Assembly: GCA_905479545.1 (NCBI GenBank)
Contig: CAJQNE010000156.1
Coordinates: 1-9,299, forward strand
Direction of reading: 5' to 3'
Length of the DNA: 9,299 nt
Origin: an uncultured Gammaproteobacteria bacterium
GTDB lineage: Bacteria > Pseudomonadota > Gammaproteobacteria > CAJQNE01
Shown: piece after piece, positions 1-6,518 of the stretch
How positions within the stretch are numbered: the first letter of the stretch is position 1
Layout: every line of letters starts with the position of its first letter
Position numbers and translations under genes: made by a program
The notes under the pieces: generated by a model
What the model was told of the DNA's origin: nothing
Seen by the model: the letters and a program-made list of their open reading frames with translations, nothing else
Databases searched by the model: none

Positions 1-770
1 CCGTGCTGGTTGCTGCCTCGTTGGCGCTTTTGTTCCTGGCCGGTGCACCGCTCTGGCCGTTCGCCGTATTACTGGGCTTAGTAGTGATGGCGATGGCGGG
101 CGTGGCGGTAATGGAGGATTACCGGATTGAGCGGCTGAATAATTTCATCAACCCCTGGGGTGACCCCTTTGGCCGCGGCTATCAATTAACAATGGCGCTG
201 ATTGCCGTCGGCCGTGGCGGTCTGCTGGGGGTGGGTCTCGGCAACTCTATGCAAAAGCAGGATTACCTGCCTGAAGCGCATACCGACTTTATCTTCTCAG
301 TACTGGGCGAAGAATTGGGTTTTATTGGCATCGCGTTGCTGCTTTGCCTGTTTGGCTGGTTGGTGTGGAAGGCGTTTTCAATAGCCCGGAAAGCGACCTT
401 GGGCGGCCGCTACTTCTCCGCCAACTTGGCTTATGCGCTGGGCACACTGCTGGCGATTCAGGTGTCGATTAACCTAGGCGTGAATATGGGCATGCTGCCG
501 ACTAAAGGGCTGACTCTGCCGTTCTTCAGCTACGGCGGTTCGAGCTTGCTGGCCTGTGGGGTTATATCCGGGCTGTTGCTGCGGATTGCCTACGAAGAAA
601 AAATCATCGCGGCGGCTGCGGCCGAACCCAAGAAGCCGGCCCGCAAGCCTCGCAAGCGTAAACAGCGCGATGAGCCGGTGCTCGGTGAGTTGGACGATTC
701 CTTGGGCGACCCGCTGTCGGAAGACGAGCTTTTTCGTGACGTCGACTTCACCGTGGAGGCGCGTCGATGA
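1..770 (+). CDS. ftsW: FtsW, septal peptidoglycan glycosyltransferase (SEDS family), 3' part only
   Basis: Lipid II polymerase of the divisome, an inner-membrane SEDS protein that makes septal glycan strands with its partner class B PBP (FtsI). The gene is cut by the left edge; 255 in-frame codons remain, counted here from base 3. The fragment shows several hydrophobic membrane segments, the periplasmic-loop signature GDPFGRGYQL (53-62), PEAHTDFIF (90-98) containing the conserved acidic residue proposed as catalytic in SEDS enzymes, and the family C-terminal signature GMLPTKGLTLPFFSYGGSS (163-181). After the last membrane segment (about 195) comes a cytoplasmic tail of about 58 residues: an alanine run, a very basic block (209-222), then an acidic stretch (224-248). 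That tail looks longer and more polarised than in E. coli FtsW. The TGA stop (768-770) overlaps the murG ATG. RodA is the paralogue to exclude; the dcw context and motifs favour FtsW. Confidence 0.96.
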   Translation, partial: VLVAASLALLFLAGAPLWPFAVLLGLVVMAMAGVAVMEDYRIERLNNFINPWGDPFGRGYQLTMALIAVGRGGLLGVGLGNSMQKQDYLPEAHTDFIFSVLGEELGFIGIALLLCLFGWLVWKAFSIARKATLGGRYFSANLAYALGTLLAIQVSINLGVNMGMLPTKGLTLPFFSYGGSSLLACGVISGLLLRIAYEEKIIAAAAAEPKKPARKPRKRKQRDEPVLGELDDSLGDPLSEDELFRDVDFTVEARR

Positions 771-1888
771 ATACGCCAATAAATACGCTTGAGCAGCGTA
801 AACCAACAATTTTGGTTATGGCCGGTGGTACCGGTGGCCATGTGTTTCCGGCATTGGCTGTGGCCGACGAGTTGCAGGCGCGTGGCTTGAATATCGAATG
901 GTTGGGTACCCAAAACGGCCTTGAGGCGGATGTGGTTCCTGCTGCCGGTATCCGGATGCATTGGGTGCGCATTACCGGGCTGCGTGGCAAAGGCCTGAAG
1001 GCACTTATTACCGCGCCGTTAAAACTGGCCAGCGCTCTGGTTCGCTGCTGGTCAGTGCTGAGCAACCTAAAACCCGTCGCGGTGCTGGGTATGGGGGGCT
1101 ATGTCTCCGGCCCCGGCGGCGTAGTGGCATGGCTGCAACGCCGGCCACTAATCATTCACGAGCAAAACGCCGTGGCGGGTAATACCAACCGCTTGTTGGC
1201 GCGCTTTGCAAAGCAAGTGTTGTGTGGGTTCCCACGGGCGCTGCCGAATAGTCTGTGGGTCGGTAATCCGGTGCGGCGTGAAATTGCTGAACTTGCCGGG
1301 CCCGAGCAACGTTATGCCGGTCGGGACGCAACGATACGACTGCTGGTAATTGGCGGCAGCCTGGGCGCTCAGGCCCTGAATGAAACCGTGCCGCAGGCGA
1401 TTAAATTATTACAGCAAGAAGCCAGTTTTGTAATTCGCCACCAAACAGGCAAGCACAGCTTGGCGGTGGCTCAGCAGGGCTACGATGCGGTGGCTGTTGA
1501 AGCGGATGTCGTGACATTTATTGACGACATGGCTGCGGCTTATGGCTGGGCTGATGTGGTGATTTCGCGCGCCGGTGCTTTGAGCTGCGCCGAAATTTCC
1601 GCGGCGGGTTTGCCCGCGATTCTTGTGCCGTTTCCCCATGCGGTCGACGACCACCAAACTGCCAATGCAGCGCAGCTGGCTAGCGCCGGTGCGGCAACTA
1701 TTCTGCAACAGCGCGATATGACACCAGAGTCTTTGGCTGATGCTTTGCGCCAATTGCCGCTGCAACGTGAGGCGCTCCGGCAAAGAGCGACAGCGGCCCG
1801 CGGTGTGGCAAAAACTCAGGCCACCGTCGAAATCGCCGACATTATCTGCGATCAAATTGGCTGGACAGCCGAAGGAGAAGCGGCATGA
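767..1888 (+). CDS. murG: MurG, UDP-GlcNAc:lipid I GlcNAc transferase
   Basis: Transfers GlcNAc from UDP-GlcNAc to lipid I to give lipid II at the cytoplasmic face of the inner membrane, the last cytoplasmic step of peptidoglycan precursor synthesis. It is 373 residues, slightly longer than E. coli MurG (355). GT-B fold motifs are in order: the glycine-rich loop GGTGGHVFPA (20-29), GMGGYVSGPGG (108-118), HEQNAVAG (131-138), VGNPVR (165-170), the second glycine-rich loop GGSLGAQALNE (196-206), and the UDP-GlcNAc-binding segment with SRAGALSCAEI (267-277) and VPFPHAVDDHQTANA (287-301). The first 12 residues are not part of the conserved core. The ATG at 767 sits in an ATGA overlap with ftsW, and GGAGG at 755-759 lies 7 bases upstream, which fixes the start. 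Nothing essential is missing. Translational coupling to ftsW is inferred from the overlap. Confidence 0.98.
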   Translation: MNTPINTLEQRKPTILVMAGGTGGHVFPALAVADELQARGLNIEWLGTQNGLEADVVPAAGIRMHWVRITGLRGKGLKALITAPLKLASALVRCWSVLSNLKPVAVLGMGGYVSGPGGVVAWLQRRPLIIHEQNAVAGNTNRLLARFAKQVLCGFPRALPNSLWVGNPVRREIAELAGPEQRYAGRDATIRLLVIGGSLGAQALNETVPQAIKLLQQEASFVIRHQTGKHSLAVAQQGYDAVAVEADVVTFIDDMAAAYGWADVVISRAGALSCAEISAAGLPAILVPFPHAVDDHQTANAAQLASAGAATILQQRDMTPESLADALRQLPLQREALRQRATAARGVAKTQATVEIADIICDQIGWTAEGEAA

Positions 1889-3327
1889 GTCAGCAGACTT
1901 TGATCGCCCAGAACAGCATTACCCAGGACTGGATGCGACGCATCCATAGCATCCACTTTATTGGCATCGGCGGTGTCGGTATGGCCGGAATCGCTGAGGT
2001 GTTGCTTAACCTTGGCTATGGCGTAACGGGCTCAGATATCGCTGACGGTGCATCGACCAAGCGGCTACGCAAACTCGGGGCAACGGTGTTTATCGGTCAC
2101 GAGGCTACTAACGTTGAAGATGCCAATGTGGTGGTGGTCTCCACCGCAATAAACGAGTCGAACCCCGAAGTGAAGGCGGCTCGTGAGGCCCGGGTACCGA
2201 TTGTTCGTCGTGCCGAAATGTTGGCTGAACTCATGCGTTTCCGGCAGGGCATCGCCATCGCCGGTACCCACGGCAAAACCACCACCACGAGTTTGGTGGC
2301 CAGCGTGCTTAGCGAAGGTGGCATGGACCCGACGTTTGTGATCGGTGGTCAGCTCAATAGCGCTGGTACTAATGCACAACTGGGTAGCGGCCAGTACCTG
2401 GTGGCCGAGGCCGATGAGAGCGATGCGTCGTTCCTGCATCTGAGTCCTATCATGGCGGTCGTTACTAATATTGATGCCGATCACCTGTCGACCTATGGCG
2501 GTGATTTTGAAAAGCTAAAAGATACTTTCGTTGAATTTTTACACCGGCTGCCGTTTTACGGACTGGCGGTTATGTGTCTCGATAACGAGGTGGTTCGCGA
2601 GCTGCTGCCGAAGATAATGCGGCCCGTTACTACTTACGGCATCGATAGCGAAGATGCTGACATCCGGGCAATGAATGTCTCGGGTGAGGGGGGCAGTACC
2701 CGCTTTACCGTCAAGTTCCGCGACGGCACTCCGGCGTTGCCGGTTGAACTGAATATGCCTGGCTTGCACAACGTGCAGAACGCATTGGCGGCTATCGCTA
2801 TTGCCCGTGAGCTGGGCGTTGCGCCACCGGCTATTCGTCGTGCACTACGTGGCTTTGCCGGTATTGGCCGTCGCTTCGCGATTCAGGGTGAAACAGCAAT
2901 CGACGGTGGCTCAGTCTTGCTGATTGATGATTATGGTCATCACCCTGGCGAGTTGGAGCCGACGATTGCTGCCGCCCACGCCGGTTGGCCGGATCGTCGT
3001 CTGGTCGTCGCCTTTCAACCGCACCGTTATTCCCGTACCCGCGACTTGCTCGACGACTTTGCCGCGGTACTGGCACCTGTCGATGTGTTGTTAGTGACCG
3101 AGGTTTATGCCGCTGGCGAGCAGCCAATTACCGGCGCTGATGGCCGGGCGTTGTGTCAGGCAATTCGGGCACGCGGGCAGGTTCAGCCGGTGTTTGTGGA
3201 GAGTGCTCAGGCGCTACCGGAAGCACTAAAAAATGTTTTACAGCCCGGTGACGTCGTTTTAACGATGGGTGCCGGTGATATTGGTCGGGTAGCGGCAACG
3301 TTGCCGGCAGCTCTGGCAATTAACTAG
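1885..3327 (+). CDS. murC: MurC, UDP-N-acetylmuramate--L-alanine ligase
   Basis: Cytoplasmic ATP-dependent ligase that adds the first amino acid, L-Ala, to UDP-MurNAc. Its 480 residues match the family (E. coli 491). The three Mur-ligase domains are visible. The N-terminal UDP-binding domain carries IHFIGIGGVGMAGIAEVL (23-40). The central ATPase domain has the P-loop GTHGKTTTT (127-135), AEADESDASFL (174-184) and VTNIDADHLSTYGGD (193-207). The C-terminal domain has MPGLHNVQNALAA (291-303), IDDYGHHPGE (347-356), FQPHRYSRTRDLL (377-389) and TMGAGDIG (460-467). The HFIGIGGVGM signature and DDYGHHP separate MurC from MurD, MurE and MurF. The related recycling ligase Mpl is a less likely alternative given the context. 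The ATG lies in an ATGA overlap with murG, and AAGGAG at 1872-1877 is 7 bases upstream. A 37-base gap to the first murB start follows, with no visible terminator. Confidence 0.98.
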   Translation: MSQQTLIAQNSITQDWMRRIHSIHFIGIGGVGMAGIAEVLLNLGYGVTGSDIADGASTKRLRKLGATVFIGHEATNVEDANVVVVSTAINESNPEVKAAREARVPIVRRAEMLAELMRFRQGIAIAGTHGKTTTTSLVASVLSEGGMDPTFVIGGQLNSAGTNAQLGSGQYLVAEADESDASFLHLSPIMAVVTNIDADHLSTYGGDFEKLKDTFVEFLHRLPFYGLAVMCLDNEVVRELLPKIMRPVTTYGIDSEDADIRAMNVSGEGGSTRFTVKFRDGTPALPVELNMPGLHNVQNALAAIAIARELGVAPPAIRRALRGFAGIGRRFAIQGETAIDGGSVLLIDDYGHHPGELEPTIAAAHAGWPDRRLVVAFQPHRYSRTRDLLDDFAAVLAPVDVLLVTEVYAAGEQPITGADGRALCQAIRARGQVQPVFVESAQALPEALKNVLQPGDVVLTMGAGDIGRVAATLPAALAIN

Positions 3328-3350
3328 CTATTAACCAGGGCAAACGAGTG

Positions 3351-3367
3351 AAAGGAATAGTGAAATG
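3351..3367 (+). promoter_or_regulatory. Ribosome binding site for the upstream murB start
   Basis: AAAGGA at 3351-3356 lies 8 bases before the ATG at 3365, a normal Shine-Dalgarno arrangement. It competes with the site before the internal ATG at 3476, so it does not by itself decide the murB start. Confidence 0.55.
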
Positions 3368-4447
3368 GAATCGCAATACGACATGTATGGCCACCAGCAG
3401 CACGAACCTGGCAGCAACGGCACACAGGCCTTTGCCGCCCCAACTCGTGCCGGCCACTTTAGCGGGAGCACAATAATGAGCGCTGATGTAGACCCTCAAA
3501 CGGCCAGTAGCCCCGCTAACGATGACTACAATTTTGACGGCCTGCGCGGCACGCTGAAGCTACATGAGCGGCTGGCGCGCTATACCAGCTGGCAGGTTGG
3601 CGGCCCGGCCGATCGTTTGTACCGGCCGGCCGATTTAGCCGACCTTAGCAACTTCCTTCGTCAGCTGCCGAAGGACGAGCCGCTGCTGTGGGTGGGGCTC
3701 GGTAGCAATTTGTTAATTCGGGATGGCGGCTTTCGGGGCACGGTGATTGTTACCAAAGGCGTGCTAAATGAGTTTGAACGTGACGGCGAGCTAGAAATTG
3801 TTGCGGGCGCCGGCTTTTCCTGTGCCCAGCTAGCCCGGCGAGTTGCAGCCTGCAATATGACCGGTGGGGAATTTTTCTGTGGCATCCCCGGCACAGTCGG
3901 CGGCGCGTTGGCGATGAATGCCGGTGCTTACGGTGTCGAAACCTGGGAGCGGGTGTTGCAGGTTCGCACTATTGACCGGCAGGGCGAGTTGCATACCCGC
4001 ACGCCGGAAGAGTACGCCATCGGCTATCGCTCGGTTGCTGGTCTGGATGAAAGCCAGCAGCACGAATGGTTTATCAGTGCACGCCTGCAGTTCGAAACTG
4101 ACCCGGATGGTGGTGCCGATAAGCGCATAACCGAATTACTACGTCGCCGCGCCGATGCCCAGCCGCTAGGCGAGCGGAGCTGCGGCTCGGTGTTTCGTAA
4201 CCCTCCGGGGCGTCACGCCTGGCAAGTAGTCGATTCACTCGGTTTGCGCGGCACCAAAATTGGTGGCGCACAAATTTCTGAGAAACATAGCAATTTCATT
4301 ATCAACGCCGCCGAAGCCCGTGCTGCCGATATCGAAGCGATGATTTCTCATATTCGCAATACCGCGGCGATGAAGCTGGCTATCGACCTTATTCCGGAAG
4401 TGCGGGTTGCGGGTGATGAGCTTCCTGCCAAAGGGGTGGACGCCTGA
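3365..4447 (+). CDS. murB: MurB, UDP-N-acetylenolpyruvoylglucosamine reductase (type II-like)
   Basis: FAD- and NADPH-dependent cytoplasmic reductase that converts UDP-GlcNAc-enolpyruvate to UDP-MurNAc, the MurC substrate. Numbering from the internal ATG at 3476 (323 residues): TSWQVGGPAD (37-46), FAD-binding VGLGSNLLI (73-81) and GIPGTVGGALAMNAGAYG (136-153), the GYR arginine (185), CGSVFRNP (236-243) with the proton-donor serine (238), and IPEVR (306-310) with the conserved glutamate (308). Spacing between GYR and CGSVF, and the KIGGAQISEKHSNFIIN segment (261-277), resemble the shorter type II MurB rather than the E. coli type I enzyme with its extra tyrosine loop. The start is uncertain. 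The ATG at 3365 gives 360 residues with a 37-residue unconserved leader rich in Gly, Gln, His and Ser; the ATG at 3476 also has a good ribosome binding site. The longer form is listed because it leaves a more operon-like gap and its codons look like those of the gene. The enzyme call itself is secure. Confidence 0.95.
   Translation: MESQYDMYGHQQHEPGSNGTQAFAAPTRAGHFSGSTIMSADVDPQTASSPANDDYNFDGLRGTLKLHERLARYTSWQVGGPADRLYRPADLADLSNFLRQLPKDEPLLWVGLGSNLLIRDGGFRGTVIVTKGVLNEFERDGELEIVAGAGFSCAQLARRVAACNMTGGEFFCGIPGTVGGALAMNAGAYGVETWERVLQVRTIDRQGELHTRTPEEYAIGYRSVAGLDESQQHEWFISARLQFETDPDGGADKRITELLRRRADAQPLGERSCGSVFRNPPGRHAWQVVDSLGLRGTKIGGAQISEKHSNFIINAAEARAADIEAMISHIRNTAAMKLAIDLIPEVRVAGDELPAKGVDA
3464..3478 (+). 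promoter_or_regulatory. Internal murB ribosome binding site and alternative start
   Basis: GGGAG at 3464-3468 stands 7 bases before an ATG at 3476 that is in frame with the 3365 start. Translation from here gives a 323-residue MurB that keeps the whole conserved core, with about 22 residues ahead of it. This may be the true start, or a second start within the same gene. Confidence 0.55.
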
Positions 4448-5518
4448 ATGACTGACCCACTCGCCGCTGTGGCTGTTGCCAAAGCTTCAGACCTGAAGCC
4501 TGAAGCGCTCGGTCGTGTTGTCGTCGTTTATGGTGGCAACTCGGCTGAACGTGAAGTGAGCTTGCGAAGTGGAGCTGCCGTATTGGCGGGTCTGCTGCGG
4601 GCGGGTGTGGATGCGGTCGGGTTGGATTTTCGCGGCAATGTTCAGGCCTTGATTAGTGAACAGCCTGATTTAGTCTTCATTGCGCTGCATGGTCGGGGTG
4701 GCGAAGACGGCACGCTGCAGGGTTTGCTCGACGTACTTGGCATGGCTTATACCGGCAGCGGAGTGCTCGGTTCGGCATTGTGCATGGACAAGCTGCGCAG
4801 CAAACGACTGTGGCAGGGCTATGGTTTACCGACCCCGGATTTTATCTCCAGCGTCGAAATGGCTGGCGAAGATCTTACCGCCGACGACGTAGTCACGCGC
4901 TTAGGTTTGCCGCTATTCGTGAAGCCCTCGCATGAAGGTTCTAGTGTCGGTATGAGCCGGGTTAACTCCGCGGGTGAGCTGGCGAGCGCTTTGGTTGAAG
5001 CCGAAAAATACGACAGCGAAGTGCTGATAGAGCGCTTTGTGCAGGGCAGTGAATACACCGCCGCGGTAGTGGGTGACGTGGTGTTGCCGCTGATACGCAT
5101 TGAAACGCCGCGTGAATTCTACGACTACGCCGCTAAGTACCAAAGCGGTGACACCCTTTATCACTGCCCCTCCGGGCTGGCGATAGATGAGGAGCGGCAA
5201 CTTAAGCAGCTGTGTAAGCAGGCGTTTGATACCGCCGGTGCCAGTGGCTGGGGTCGGGTCGACATTATGGTTGATGAAAATATCGGGCCGCAGCTGATCG
5301 AAGTTAACACGGTGCCGGGCATGACTGATACCAGCTTGGTGCCGATGGCGGCCGACGCAAAATCACTGAGTTTTGAAGGGCTGGTGCTGCGTATCGCGCA
5401 GTTAGCGGTATTCAATGCTCAAACTAACAATGACAAAAAAACCAATAAAAATAGTAAGCCAAGCAATACACCGACAACCGGCGCGCCCTCAGTGGCGGCC
5501 CATGGAGGCCCGGCATGA
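4448..5518 (+). CDS. ddlB: D-alanine--D-alanine ligase (DdlB type)
   Basis: ATP-grasp ligase joining two D-Ala molecules into the D-Ala-D-Ala that MurF adds to the peptidoglycan stem peptide; cytoplasmic. Motifs in order: YGGNSAEREVSLRSG (28-42) with the glutamate that contacts the first D-Ala, ALHGRGGEDGTLQG (79-92), YTGSGVLGSALCMDK (101-115), FVKPSHEGSSVGMS (157-170), FYDYAAKY (224-231), GWGRVDIM (267-274) and LIEVNTVPGMTDTSLVPM (283-300). The protein is 356 residues against 306 for E. coli DdlB. The excess is about 20 residues before the core and about 34 after it (323-356), the latter rich in Asn, Lys, Thr, Ser and Pro and encoded by AT-rich sequence unlike its surroundings. The ATG directly abuts the murB stop (TGAATG), with GGTGGA at 4435-4440 as ribosome binding site. 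The stop overlaps the ftsQ start. No catalytic residue appears lost. Confidence 0.97.
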   Translation: MTDPLAAVAVAKASDLKPEALGRVVVVYGGNSAEREVSLRSGAAVLAGLLRAGVDAVGLDFRGNVQALISEQPDLVFIALHGRGGEDGTLQGLLDVLGMAYTGSGVLGSALCMDKLRSKRLWQGYGLPTPDFISSVEMAGEDLTADDVVTRLGLPLFVKPSHEGSSVGMSRVNSAGELASALVEAEKYDSEVLIERFVQGSEYTAAVVGDVVLPLIRIETPREFYDYAAKYQSGDTLYHCPSGLAIDEERQLKQLCKQAFDTAGASGWGRVDIMVDENIGPQLIEVNTVPGMTDTSLVPMAADAKSLSFEGLVLRIAQLAVFNAQTNNDKKTNKNSKPSNTPTTGAPSVAAHGGPA

Positions 5519-6456
5519 GTCAGGCAGTGAATAGGAAGCAGACAAATCGTCGTACAGGCGGCGCCAAGCCCAGAGGCGCGAATCGGAAAAACGTCGCCGG
5601 TTCAAAGTCGGCTGTCATTGAAGGCGATGGATTCGGTCCCGCTATTCAGCGTTTTGCGACCAGCGTATCGACCGGCAGCACTGCCTTAGTCGATTTTGTG
5701 ATAGCCGAGCGGCGGCGGGTTTTGCCTTGGGCATTAATGGTGTTGGCCGTGTTGGGTGCACTAATGCTGTTCAAAACACTGGCGAACAGCCAGGTAATGC
5801 CTCTGCAGCGGCTGGAAGTCGTCGGCGAGTTTAAGTACCTGCGAGTAGCGGAGGTGGTGAAAGTTGCCAAGCCGCATGCTCAGAAAGGCTTTTTCGCCGT
5901 CGATTTACGTGAAGTCAGTGACGCCGTCGAAAAGCTCGATTGGGTTATTACCGTTGAAGTTGATCGGGTATGGCCTGACGCGTTACGCATTCGGATTATC
6001 GAACAGACCCCATGGGCGCAGTGGCAGTCGCCGACCGGTGAGCCAGGGCTAATGAATTACGACGGCAAGGTGTTTGCGAAGGGCAGCGCCGCTAAAAAAT
6101 TTAGCGAGTTAGTCGGTGAGGAAGTGACCAGCACTGCGCCCGTGCTAATCGGTTCGGCTGAAAACGGTGCGGCGCTCGCGGTTATGTACCGTCGCTTGCT
6201 GCCGAAGCTCGGCGGCGCACTGAAGGCTCTGGAAATGAGTGATAGCGGCGAATGGCGAGCGATAGTGATGGCGGATCGCAAGCCGATGGAAATGCGGCTT
6301 GGCGAACAGCCGTTTGACGAGCGCTTGTCACGCTATATGAGGCTCGGAAGTACCACGGGAGGCCCGGCGCTAAGCAATGTGGCTTACCTCGATATGCGCT
6401 ACCCACATGGGTTTGCCGTCGGCTGGCGAGAAGTCGACGTAGCGAACGTGCAGTAG
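5515..6456 (+). CDS. ftsQ: FtsQ, cell division protein (POTRA domain)
   Basis: Bitopic inner-membrane divisome protein that recruits FtsB and FtsL and links the early cytoplasmic ring to septal synthesis. Order in the 313 residues: a basic, probably disordered cytoplasmic tail of about 68 residues (longer than the E. coli tail), one membrane helix (about 71-90, WALMVLAVLGALMLF), a periplasmic POTRA domain starting at MPLQRLEVVGEFKYL (95-109) and running to about 165, then the beta domain ending in YLDMRYPHGFAVGW (291-304), a typical FtsQ terminus. IIEQTPWAQW (161-170) marks the join between the two periplasmic domains. The ATG sits in an ATGA overlap with ddl, and GGAGG at 5504-5508 lies 6 bases upstream. 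Sequence conservation is low, as usual for FtsQ, but topology, motifs and position agree. Confidence 0.95.
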   Translation: MSQAVNRKQTNRRTGGAKPRGANRKNVAGSKSAVIEGDGFGPAIQRFATSVSTGSTALVDFVIAERRRVLPWALMVLAVLGALMLFKTLANSQVMPLQRLEVVGEFKYLRVAEVVKVAKPHAQKGFFAVDLREVSDAVEKLDWVITVEVDRVWPDALRIRIIEQTPWAQWQSPTGEPGLMNYDGKVFAKGSAAKKFSELVGEEVTSTAPVLIGSAENGAALAVMYRRLLPKLGGALKALEMSDSGEWRAIVMADRKPMEMRLGEQPFDERLSRYMRLGSTTGGPALSNVAYLDMRYPHGFAVGWREVDVANVQ

Positions 6457-6518
6457 CAAGCAATGATGAAATCAACAGCTAATAACATGAAACGCACAAC
6501 AGGCAATGGACTATTACT
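6457..6518 (+). other. ftsQ-ftsA spacer
   Basis: Sixty-two bases without a convincing gene, promoter or terminator. The only start signal for ftsA is a weak GGA at 6508-6510. A 19-codon frame from ATG 6463, six bases after the ftsQ stop, runs to a TGA at 6520-6522 inside the ftsA ATGA, but it has no ribosome binding site. Confidence 0.6.

Noticed and set aside
2065..2484. Long open frames on the minus strand opposite murC, and similar ones opposite murG, ftsA and ftsZ.
   Set aside because: They lie entirely opposite strongly conserved genes, show no recognisable domain and are expected by-products of the codon bias of the plus-strand genes.
3598..3642. GC-rich repeated GGCCGAT palindromic pieces within murB.
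   Set aside because: They are explained by coding for Pro-Ala-Asp repeats (GGPADRLYRPADLADL) in a normal part of MurB.
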